Position numbers and translations under genes: made by a program. The notes under the pieces were generated by a model that saw nothing but the letters and a program-made list of their open reading frames with translations, ran no database searches and was not told where the DNA came from. Shown piece by piece: positions 48,323 to 55,705 of a stretch of DNA of 64,000 nt (within the stretch, counting starts at the first letter, position 1; every line of letters starts with the position of its first letter). The stretch covers positions 1 through 64,000 of the forward strand of contig NZ_JABBND010000017.1 of the NCBI RefSeq assembly GCF_012933465.1, given 5' to 3'. This DNA comes from Actinomycetospora sp. TBRC 11914 (GTDB lineage Bacteria > Actinomycetota > Actinomycetes > Mycobacteriales > Pseudonocardiaceae).

Positions 48323-50032
48323 GTGAGCACCGCCCGTCCCGGCGCCGTCCTGATCGTCACGTCGGCCGCGGCGTTCCTGTCCAGCCTCGACCTGTTCATC
48401 GTGAACATCGCGTTCCCGGACATCCGCGCCGACTTCCCGGGCACCGACCTCGGGCAGATGTCCTGGATCCTCAACGGCTACACGGTGGTGTTCGCGGCGT
48501 TCCTCGCCCTCGCCGGGAGGGTCGCCGACCGCTTCGGCCACACCCGCGTGTTCCTCACCGGGCTCGCGGTCTTCACTCTCGCCTCGGCCGCCTGCGCGGC
48601 CGCGCCGAGCGTGTGGCTGCTCGTCGGCGCGCGGGCGGTCCAGGCCGTCGGCGCGGCCCTGGTGATGCCGACGTCGCTCTCGTTGCTGCTCGCGGCCTAC
48701 CCGGCCGAGCGTCGCACCCGCGCCGTCGGGGCCTGGGCCTCGATCGGCGCCGTCGCCGCCGCGCTGGGCCCGCCGCTGGGTGGGCTGCTCGTCGAGCTCT
48801 CGTGGCACTGGGTGTTCCTGGTCAACGTGCCCGTCGGGATCGTCGCGTTCGTCGCGGGCCTGCGGGTGCTGCGCGACGGCGAGGTCCCCCGCACCGGGAT
48901 GCCGGACCTGCTGGGGGCACTCGGGATCGTCGTCGGGGTCGGGGCCCTCGCGTTCGCACTGGTCCGCACCCCCGACTCGGGCTGGGCCGGCCCCGAGGTG
49001 CTGACCGGGTTCGCCGTCGCCGTGGTCGGCCTCGTCGTCGTGGTGGCGCGGTCGCTGCGCCACCCGGTCCCGGCGCTCGACCTCGCGGTGCTGCGGGTGC
49101 CGGTCGTCGCGCTCGCCGCGCTGGTCATGGTCGCGTTCACCACCGGGTTCGCCGGGATGCTCGTGGTCAACGTGCTCTACATGACCGGCACCTGGGGCTG
49201 GTCGCCGCAGCTGGCCGGTCTCGGGCTCGCGGCCGGGCCGCTCGTCGTCGTGGTGGTGTCCCGGCTGGCCGGCCACCTGTCGGCCCGGATCGGCATCGGT
49301 CCGGTGGCCCTGCTCGGCACGCTCGCCTTCGCGGCCGGCCCCACGTGGTGGCTGCTGCACCTGGGCCTGACCCCCGACTACGCGGCCGGCATGCTGCCCG
49401 GCCAGCTGCTGACCGGGCTCGGGGTCGGGCTGATCCTGCCGACGCTGTCGTCGGTGGTCGGCTCCGCGCTGCCCGCCCCGCAGTGGGGGTCGGGCTCGTC
49501 GCTGATCAACACCGCGCGTCAGGTGGGGTCGGTGCTCGGCGTGGCGCTGCTCGTCTCCGTCATCGGCGCGCACACCACCGGCCGACCCTCCGAGTTCGGC
49601 TCGGTGCGCGCCGGGTGGACGCTGCTGGTGACGGCGGCCCTGGTCGGGACGGTGCTGGCGGCGGTGCTGTCGGTCGTCGAGCGCCGTCGTCGGTCGGTCA
49701 CGCCGGCGCCGGCCGACGTCGCGGTGACCGACGCCGTCGTCGACCCGCTCGGCACCGCGCTGCGCGGGACCGTGCGCGACGAGCGGGGGCGCGGCGTCCC
49801 GGGTGCGGTGGCGACCGTCATCGACGCGGCCGGGGCGCAGCTCGCCCGGGCGGACACCGCCGACGACGGCGGGTTCGCCGCACCCCTCGACCCGGCGCGG
49901 GTGCAGGCGGGCGAGCACGTGATCGTGCTGGTCAGCGCCCCGGGGCACGAGCCGCGGGCGCACCGGGTGCCGCTCGACGACGGGCCCGCGCTCGAGCTCG
50001 CCCTCGTCCGCCGGCCGGCGCTCGCCGGCTGA
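48323..50032 (+). CDS. DHA2-type MFS exporter with C-terminal carboxypeptidase-regulatory-like domain
   Basis: A 569-residue protein. Residues 1-450 are a 14-helix exporter: LDLFIVNIAFPDIRADF (D1 motif), GRVADRFGHTRVFL (A-motif) and GPPLGGLLVELSWHWVFLVN (C-motif). After a basic linker, residues ~475-569 form a soluble domain, GTALRGTVRDERGRGVPGAVATVIDAAGAQLARADTADDGGFAAPLDP, a clear carboxypeptidase regulatory-like beta-sandwich pattern. Such a fusion at the end of an MFS protein is unusual. ATG 48323 after GGAAGG. Preceded by a TetR gene and operator, so drug-type efflux under ligand control is likely. Confidence 0.85.
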   Translation: MSTARPGAVLIVTSAAAFLSSLDLFIVNIAFPDIRADFPGTDLGQMSWILNGYTVVFAAFLALAGRVADRFGHTRVFLTGLAVFTLASAACAAAPSVWLLVGARAVQAVGAALVMPTSLSLLLAAYPAERRTRAVGAWASIGAVAAALGPPLGGLLVELSWHWVFLVNVPVGIVAFVAGLRVLRDGEVPRTGMPDLLGALGIVVGVGALAFALVRTPDSGWAGPEVLTGFAVAVVGLVVVVARSLRHPVPALDLAVLRVPVVALAALVMVAFTTGFAGMLVVNVLYMTGTWGWSPQLAGLGLAAGPLVVVVVSRLAGHLSARIGIGPVALLGTLAFAAGPTWWLLHLGLTPDYAAGMLPGQLLTGLGVGLILPTLSSVVGSALPAPQWGSGSSLINTARQVGSVLGVALLVSVIGAHTTGRPSEFGSVRAGWTLLVTAALVGTVLAAVLSVVERRRRSVTPAPADVAVTDAVVDPLGTALRGTVRDERGRGVPGAVATVIDAAGAQLARADTADDGGFAAPLDPARVQAGEHVIVLVSAPGHEPRAHRVPLDDGPALELALVRRPALAG

Positions 50033-50034
50033 TC

Positions 50035-50520
50035 TCAGAGCAGGAGCCGCATCCGGGACTCCTCGGCCTCGGGCCGGCCCGGTACCGGCTGGCGTTCCCC
50101 CGTGGCCTCGAAGCCCACGCGCTCGTAGAACGCGAGGGCCCGGTCGTTGCCGTCGACGACCCACAGCGCCAGGAACTCCGCCCGCTCGCGGCGAGCCCAC
50201 GCCATGACCCCGGCGACGAGCAGGTCCGACAGGCCGCGCCCGCGGAACGCCGGCTCGACCCACATGCCCACGAGGTGGCGCCCGGACCCGTCGTCGGGCT
50301 CGGGGATGCCGCACGCCAGGCCCACCGTCGCCCCGTCGGCGCGGGCGAGGAACCAGGCGTTCGTCGTCACCCGGCGGTGCCACTCGTCGTCGTCGAACCC
50401 CTGCTCGCGCTCCAGGGTCGAGGCGAACGCACCGGGAGCCTCGGCGAGGGCGCGCAGCCGGACGTCCCGGGCGTCCTCCCGGTCGTCGGCGCCGGCCCGG
50501 ACCACCTGGACGTCGGCCAC
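50035..50520 (-). CDS. GNAT-family N-acetyltransferase
   Basis: A 161-residue acetyltransferase. Motif A, GMWVEPAFRGRGLSDLLVAGVMAWARRE, carries the R/Q-x-x-G-x-G/A acetyl-CoA loop (RGRGLS), and LWVVDGNDRALAFYERVGFEATGE is motif B. The N-terminal part (REDARDVRLRALAEAPGAFASTLERE) matches the subgroup that includes putative amino acid or antibiotic N-acetyltransferases. Substrate unknown. Start GTG 50520; converges with the exporter gene two bases away and is divergent from VKOR. Confidence 0.87.
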   Translation of the reverse strand: MADVQVVRAGADDREDARDVRLRALAEAPGAFASTLEREQGFDDDEWHRRVTTNAWFLARADGATVGLACGIPEPDDGSGRHLVGMWVEPAFRGRGLSDLLVAGVMAWARRERAEFLALWVVDGNDRALAFYERVGFEATGERQPVPGRPEAEESRMRLLL

Positions 50521-50627
50521 GGGGGGAGCGTGCCACGACCGGGCCGGGAGATCAGCGGTGGACCGTCGCTGACACCCGACGTCAGGATGGAGGCTTCCTC
50601 ACACGGGCCGCGTGCCACCACGCCCGG

Positions 50628-50639
50628 GTGACGCGTCAC
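50628..50639. promoter_or_regulatory. 12-base palindrome between GNAT and VKOR genes
   Basis: GTGACGCGTCAC, perfect, 108 bases before the GNAT start and 92 before the VKOR start. The same core lies at 35993-36004. Candidate shared operator. Confidence 0.3.
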
Positions 50640-50730
50640 GATGGACTCCGAGCGCGGGAACCAGCCCGCCCGCGGCAGCGACGTGCAGTGCGGCGCGGGA
50701 GCCCGCGGGAGGACCGAGGAGACGACGAGC

Positions 50731-51582
50731 ATGGCCGAGCAGGACAGGGGAGCGGGGCGCCACGCGGCGCCCGCGGCAGCGACGGCGGGCACCGGCACGG
50801 TGGAGGCCGCCGCCCCGACCGCGCCCTTCGCGAGCGCACCCCCGCAGCCGGGCACGACGACGGCCCGGGGCGCCGCCCCGGCGACCGGACCCGCCGTCGG
50901 GACCCCCGCGACGGGCCGCCGCGCGGCGGACGACCCGGAGCCGGCCGCCGTCGACGACCTCGACGACCTCGCCGACGACGACGAGGCCCTCGACCTCGGC
51001 GCCCCCGTCCGCGGCGTCGGTTGGGTGCTGCTGATCGGCGGGCTCGTCGGCGCGGTCGTGGCGCTGGTGCTGACGATCGAGAAGCTCGATCTGCTCGAGA
51101 ACCCGGACTACATCCCGAGCTGCTCGATCGACCCCGTCCTCTCCTGCGGGACGATCATGAAGACCTGGCAGGCGTCGGTGCTCGGGTTCCCGAACCCGGT
51201 GATCGGCCTGCTGACCTTCCCGGTGGTGGCGGCGTGCGGCGCGGTCGTCGTCTCCCGCACGGAGCTGCCCCGCTGGGTGTGGCTGGCGCTGCAGGCCGGC
51301 TCGTTCGCCGGCGTGCTGTTCATCCACTGGCTGATCGTGCAGAGCCTCGTCGTCATCCACGCCCTGTGCCCGTACTGCATGGTCGCGTGGGTCGCTGTCA
51401 TCGCGATCTTCTGGTTCACGACGGTGCACAACCTGCGCGAGGGCAACCTCGGCGGTGCGCCCGCGGGCGAGACGCTGGCCCGCCGTCACGGGTGGGGCCT
51501 CGCGGGGTGGTACCTGCTCGTCGTCGTCGCGGTGGTCGCCTCGTTCCCGGCCTACTTCGGCGCGATGGTCGGCCTGGGCTGA
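50731..51582 (+). CDS. Vitamin K epoxide reductase-family thiol oxidase
   Basis: A 283-residue membrane protein: a long acidic, low-complexity N-terminus (to ~residue 92), then four or five helices with the VKOR cysteines: C131 and C139 in SCSIDPVLSCG (loop pair) and C213-x2-C216 in CPYC (quinone-side pair). VKOR re-oxidises DsbA-type partners with menaquinone and so drives disulfide formation in exported proteins. A DsbA-like gene lies 3.2 kb further on. ATG 50731 has GAGGAG upstream; an ATG at 50641 gives 30 extra basic residues. CopA follows in the same direction. Confidence 0.9.
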   Translation: MAEQDRGAGRHAAPAAATAGTGTVEAAAPTAPFASAPPQPGTTTARGAAPATGPAVGTPATGRRAADDPEPAAVDDLDDLADDDEALDLGAPVRGVGWVLLIGGLVGAVVALVLTIEKLDLLENPDYIPSCSIDPVLSCGTIMKTWQASVLGFPNPVIGLLTFPVVAACGAVVVSRTELPRWVWLALQAGSFAGVLFIHWLIVQSLVVIHALCPYCMVAWVAVIAIFWFTTVHNLREGNLGGAPAGETLARRHGWGLAGWYLLVVVAVVASFPAYFGAMVGLG

Positions 51583-51754
51583 GAGCCCGCCCGCCGCGCC
51601 TGCTCCGGACGGACCAGCCCGGCGACCGCTCGTCCGGCGCGTCCCGCCGGTCGACGGCTCCCGACCCCGCGGTCCTCAGCTCCGGCGGGTGCGACAGGGA
51701 GCGCTGCCTACCGTCGGCGCGCCCCGGACCCCGCTCCCCAGGAGTCTCGCGCCG

Positions 51755-54229
51755 ATGACCGTGTCGTCCCCCGCGCCCACCTGCGTCACCGAGCTCGCCG
51801 TCACCGGCATGACGTGCGGGGCGTGCACCTCCCGGATCGAGCGGCGCCTCGGCAAGCTCGGCGGCACCACGGCCGAGGTCAACCTCGCGACCGGCCGGGC
51901 CCGGGTCACCCACGTCGGCGACCCCGAGGTCCTCGTGCGCACCGTCGAGAAGCTCGGGTTCGGCGCGTCGGTGGTGACGACGACGGCGGGTGCTGCTCCG
52001 GACTCGAGCGAAGGGGCCCTTCGCTCGGTAGAGCCGGTCGACGGGGACCCTCGCGCATCGTTGCCCGGCCCGCGAGTTCCGAGCGAGGGGGCCCTTCGCT
52101 CGGTAGAGCCGACCGAAGGTGCCCTTCGCCCGAGCGCGCCCGGCTCGGACACGCAGGGGGCCGACGACGACGGGCCGGACCCCGACGCCGACCCCGAGGT
52201 CGCCGATCTGCGCCACCGCGCCCTCGTCTGCCTCGCCCTCGCGCTGCCGGTGATCGCGGTCGCGATGACCGAGGCCATCCAGTTCCGGTACTGGCAGTGG
52301 TTCTCGCTGGTGCTGGCCACGCCGGTCGTGTTCTGGGGCGGGTGGCGGTTCCACCAGGCGGCGTGGCGCCACCTCCGGCACGCCTCGTTGACCATGGACA
52401 CGCTGGTCTCGGTGGGCGTGCTCTCGGCGTACGGCTGGTCGGTCGGCACGCTGTTCTACGGTGAGGCGGGCCTCGGCGGGGTCCGGCACGGCCTGACGAT
52501 CATCCCGACGCCCGACCTCTACGGCGGCACCCGGACGATCTACCTCGAGGCGGCCGTCGCGATCATCACGGCCGTCCTCATCGGGCGCTGGATCGAGATG
52601 CGCGGCCGCAAGCAGGCGCTCGCCGCGGGCGGGGCGGGCGCCGGCGAGCCCACGCTGTCCGACGCGGTCCTCGTCGTCGCGGACCGCGCTCTGCGGGTGC
52701 CGGTCGGCAACGTGGTCGTCGGCGACCACGTCGTCGTCGCCGAGGGCGCGACGGTGCCGGTGGACGGGGTCGTGGCCGAGGGGGTCGCGACCCTCGACGT
52801 CGCCGCGATGACCGGCGAGTCGGTCCCCGCCGAGGCGGCGGTCGGCACCCGCGTGCTGGCGGGCACCCGATGCGTGTCGGGCCGGGTCCTGGTCCGCGCG
52901 ACCCAGGTCGGCACCGACACCCAGTGGGCCCGCCTGACCCGACGGGTCCAGGACGCCCAGCTCGGCAAGGCGTCGGTCCAGCGGCTGGCGGACAAGATCG
53001 CCGGCCGGTTCGTCCCGGTCGTGCTCGTGCTCGCGGCCTACACCTTCGGCTTCTGGTGGTTCGCCGACGCCGACGCGGGCTTCGCGATCGCCGCCGCCAT
53101 GGCGGTGCTCGTCGTCGCCTGCCCCTGCGCGCTCGGCCTCGCCACCCCGACGGCGCTCGCCGTCGCGGCCGGCCGCGGCCGCCGGCTGGGCATCCTCATC
53201 CGCGGCCCGCAGGTGCTCGAGACGTCGCGGAAGGTCGACACCGTGGTGCTCGACAAGACCGGCACCGTGACCACCGGCCGGATGGGCCTGCGCAGCGCAC
53301 ACCTCGGTGCGGGCGTCGACGCCGAGGCGGTCTGGCGCCGCGTCGTCGCGCTCGAGACCGACGTCGACCACCCGGTGGCGCGGGCGCTCGTGGAGGCCGG
53401 ACGCGCAGCGGAGCGGAGCCGGACCATCGAGACAGCGCCGGTCGCCGGGGTCGGGATCGCCGAGGGGGTCGAGGTCGTCGACGGGCTCGGCGTCCGCGGC
53501 ACCGTCGACGGGACCACGGCCGTCGTCGGGCGCCGTCGCCTCGTGGAGTCGGCCGGCGCGGACCTGCCCGACGACCTCGACATTGCCCACCGCGACGCGG
53601 AGGCCACCGGCGCGACGGCGGTCGTGCTCGCCTGGGCGGGCCCCGACGGGGTCCTCGCCGCCCGGGCCGTGCTCGCGGTCGCCGACACCGTCCGGCCGAC
53701 GTCGGCGGAGGCGGTCGCTCGGATGCGGTCGATGGGGCTGCGCCCGGTGCTCCTGACCGGCGACAACGCGGCCGCGGCGCACGCGGTGGCCGCCGAGGTC
53801 GGGATCGCGGCCGAGGACGTCGTGGCCGAGGTGCTGCCGACCGAGAAGGCCGACGTCGTCGAGCGACTGCGCGGGGAGGGCCGGGTCGTCGCGATGGTCG
53901 GCGACGGCGTCAACGACGCGGCCGCCCTGGCCCGTGCCGACCTCGGCCTCGCGATGGGCGGCGGGTCGGCGCTCGCCGTCGACGCCGGGGACCTGACGCT
54001 GGTCGGGGACGACCTGCGCGGCGTCACCGACGCCCTGCGCCTCGCCCGCCGCACGCTGTCGACGATCCGCGGGAACCTCTTCTGGGCGTTCGTCTACAAC
54101 GTCGCGGCGCTGCCGCTGGCCGTGTCCGGACTGCTCAACCCCATGATCGCGGGCGCCGCGATGGGCCTGTCGAGCGTGTTCGTCGTCGGCAACAGCCTGC
54201 GGCTGCGCCGCTTCCGGCCGGAGGCCTGA
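51755..54229 (+). CDS. copA: Copper-exporting P1B-type ATPase
   Basis: An 824-residue heavy-metal P-type ATPase. One N-terminal HMA domain (MTCGACTSRIE, C21 and C24), an odd linker (~residues 84-125) that encodes three partial copies of a palindromic repeat (SEGALRSVEP...), then eight helices with the CPC motif at ~455 (ACPCALGLATP), MTGESVP, the phosphorylated Asp500 in DKTGT, and MVGDGVNDAAALARADLGLAMGGG. CPC identifies Cu(I) transport, so copper export from the cytoplasm is expected. ATG 51755 follows AGGAG. No CsoR or CopZ gene lies next to it. The remaining length is normal; only the linker is unusual. Confidence 0.93.
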   Translation: MTVSSPAPTCVTELAVTGMTCGACTSRIERRLGKLGGTTAEVNLATGRARVTHVGDPEVLVRTVEKLGFGASVVTTTAGAAPDSSEGALRSVEPVDGDPRASLPGPRVPSEGALRSVEPTEGALRPSAPGSDTQGADDDGPDPDADPEVADLRHRALVCLALALPVIAVAMTEAIQFRYWQWFSLVLATPVVFWGGWRFHQAAWRHLRHASLTMDTLVSVGVLSAYGWSVGTLFYGEAGLGGVRHGLTIIPTPDLYGGTRTIYLEAAVAIITAVLIGRWIEMRGRKQALAAGGAGAGEPTLSDAVLVVADRALRVPVGNVVVGDHVVVAEGATVPVDGVVAEGVATLDVAAMTGESVPAEAAVGTRVLAGTRCVSGRVLVRATQVGTDTQWARLTRRVQDAQLGKASVQRLADKIAGRFVPVVLVLAAYTFGFWWFADADAGFAIAAAMAVLVVACPCALGLATPTALAVAAGRGRRLGILIRGPQVLETSRKVDTVVLDKTGTVTTGRMGLRSAHLGAGVDAEAVWRRVVALETDVDHPVARALVEAGRAAERSRTIETAPVAGVGIAEGVEVVDGLGVRGTVDGTTAVVGRRRLVESAGADLPDDLDIAHRDAEATGATAVVLAWAGPDGVLAARAVLAVADTVRPTSAEAVARMRSMGLRPVLLTGDNAAAAHAVAAEVGIAAEDVVAEVLPTEKADVVERLRGEGRVVAMVGDGVNDAAALARADLGLAMGGGSALAVDAGDLTLVGDDLRGVTDALRLARRTLSTIRGNLFWAFVYNVAALPLAVSGLLNPMIAGAAMGLSSVFVVGNSLRLRRFRPEA
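52006..52127. repeat. Palindromic repeat inside the copA coding sequence
   Basis: Two copies of a 21-base perfect inverted repeat (10-base arms around one base) at 52006-52026 and 52081-52101, each followed by GGTAGAGCCG, and a third partial copy (CGAAGG-TGC-CCTTCG) at 52113-52127. All are in frame and translate to SEGALRSVEP-like units between the HMA domain and the first helix. The neighbouring sequence is ordinary coding DNA. Confidence 0.85.
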
Positions 54230-54233
54230 CGGA

Positions 54234-54710
54234 CTACCCCGTGACCTGGCTCGGGTGCGGACGCGGCACCGGGCAGGTCATCGGGTAGCCGCGGCCCGCG
54301 TAGTCGAAGCCCTCGAGGGCCAACTCGCGGCGGCCCGGGTCGAGCGGGGACGCGTAGTAGGCGCGGATCTCGGCGATGAGCCCGGACCCGGCGTCGAACA
54401 CGTACCACTCGTCGCCGCGCAGCACCGTGTCCTGCGCGGTCCGGAAGTGGCTCCACTCGATGACGGCCTGGGCGCTCGCGGGGTCGGTGAGGACGCGGTC
54501 GACCGTCCACGCCGAGCCGAGCGTCGCGACCCGGTGCGCCCAGTTCTCGGCGATCGTCCGCGCTCCCCGCCACGCCCCGCCGTACATCCCCGGCGGGAAG
54601 TAGTGCACCGCGTCGGGGGTGAAGCACGCCGTCATGCCCTCGACGTCGGCGTCGTTGCACCCGTCGAAGTAGCGGCGGATCAGCGACTCCATGTGCTCGG
54701 CGGTGAGCAT
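54234..54710 (-). CDS. SnoaL/NTF2-like protein
   Basis: A 158-residue cone-shaped-fold protein: MESLIRRYFDGCNDADVEGMTACFTPDAVHYFPPGMYGGAWRGARTIAENW and WSHFRTAQDTVLRGDEWYVFDAGSGLIAEIRAYYAS are typical of the SnoaL-like/NTF2 family. Members are isomerases, cyclases or lyases, or simply binding proteins; the active site cannot be assigned. ATG 54710 follows AGGAG. It converges with copA, four bases between stops. The neighbouring DsbA-like gene on the same strand is upstream. Confidence 0.82.
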   Translation of the reverse strand: MLTAEHMESLIRRYFDGCNDADVEGMTACFTPDAVHYFPPGMYGGAWRGARTIAENWAHRVATLGSAWTVDRVLTDPASAQAVIEWSHFRTAQDTVLRGDEWYVFDAGSGLIAEIRAYYASPLDPGRRELALEGFDYAGRGYPMTCPVPRPHPSQVTG

Positions 54711-54793
54711 CGGCGCTCCTCGGCTCGGGGCCACCGAGTCTGGCGCCGGCGGCCCGCGGCGGGCGAGGGCAGGGTTCGCCAGGCCGGGACGTG

Positions 54794-55564
54794 TCAGGAG
54801 CTCGCGGGCACCAGCTTGTCGAGGCGCATGTCGCCGGGCTGGAGCAGCGTCCCGTCGAGGACCATCGTCGGGGTGCCGAAGCCGTTCTGGCCCTGCCGGA
54901 CCAGCTTCGGGTCGTGGGAGGCCGCGGCGAAGTTCGCGGCGACCTCCTTCGCGTGCGCCCCGTTGCGGACGCAGGCCTCGAAGCCGGGCCGGGCGCCGAG
55001 GCGCTTGCCGAGGTCGACGACCTGGTCGACGGTCCAGCCCGTCCCGCCCTCGTCGGGCTGCGCGGTGTACAGGCTGACGTGCAGGTCGGGGAAGATCCCG
55101 TTCTCGGCGCCGCACATCATCGCGTTGCCGCCGAGGGTGGAGTAGCCCGCCGGCTGGGAGCGCTGGTCGAGCATGTTGAGCAGGTGGTAGCGGATCTTCA
55201 GCGTCCCGTTCGCGACCGCCTGGGCCAGCCGCGCGCCGCCGCGGGACTCCAGCGCCTGGCACGCCGGGCACTGGGCGTCCTCGTAGAGGTCGAGGACGTG
55301 CGGGGCGGCCTTGCCCTTGGCCGGCTTCGCGGTGGAGCCGGCGACGACGACGCCGTCCACGACGCTCGCCGGGAACTGCACGGCGGCGCGGGTGATCGGG
55401 ATCGGGCCGACGGTCGAGGAACCCCCGGAGGCGTCGGCGTCGTCACCACGGCTGAACAGGGTGCTGCCGATGACCAGCGCGAGCACCCCGACGACGATGA
55501 TGCCGACGATCAAGGGCGTGCGGGACCTGCTGCTGGTCTCCTTCACGGCCGAGCGCTTGCCCAT
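54794..55564 (-). CDS. Membrane-anchored DsbA-like thioredoxin-fold protein
   Basis: A 256-residue protein with one N-terminal helix (residues ~17-37) and an extracytoplasmic thioredoxin fold. The active site is C99-P-A-C102 (EDAQCPACQAL), and a cis-Pro loop appears as FGTPTMVLDG. A second Cys pair, in MMCGAEN and ACVRNGAH, may form a structural disulfide. It resembles mycobacterial DsbA-type oxidases, which pair with VKOR (encoded at 50731). ATG 55564 has GGGGAGG upstream; the frame runs to 55606 without coding value. It lies 141 bases after the CopD-CtaG gene on the minus strand. Confidence 0.88.
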   Translation of the reverse strand: MGKRSAVKETSSRSRTPLIVGIIVVGVLALVIGSTLFSRGDDADASGGSSTVGPIPITRAAVQFPASVVDGVVVAGSTAKPAKGKAAPHVLDLYEDAQCPACQALESRGGARLAQAVANGTLKIRYHLLNMLDQRSQPAGYSTLGGNAMMCGAENGIFPDLHVSLYTAQPDEGGTGWTVDQVVDLGKRLGARPGFEACVRNGAHAKEVAANFAAASHDPKLVRQGQNGFGTPTMVLDGTLLQPGDMRLDKLVPASS

Positions 55565-55705
55565 CGCTGCCTCCCCGACAGTCGGCGGATGCCTCGTCGG
55601 GACCAACGACCCGGCGCGCCGGCCGGGGGCGTGTCCTGCGGGGTGCGGTCGGCGCGCGGCGCCCAGCGGATCTGCCGGGCGGTCCCGCGCGGCCGAACGG
55701 ACGAA

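Noticed and set aside
47297-50536. A 1079-codon open frame on the minus strand
   Set aside because: It is antisense to the TetR and MFS genes, which have clear motifs, and its translation is Arg/Pro/Gly-rich without any domain, the usual shadow in GC-rich DNA.
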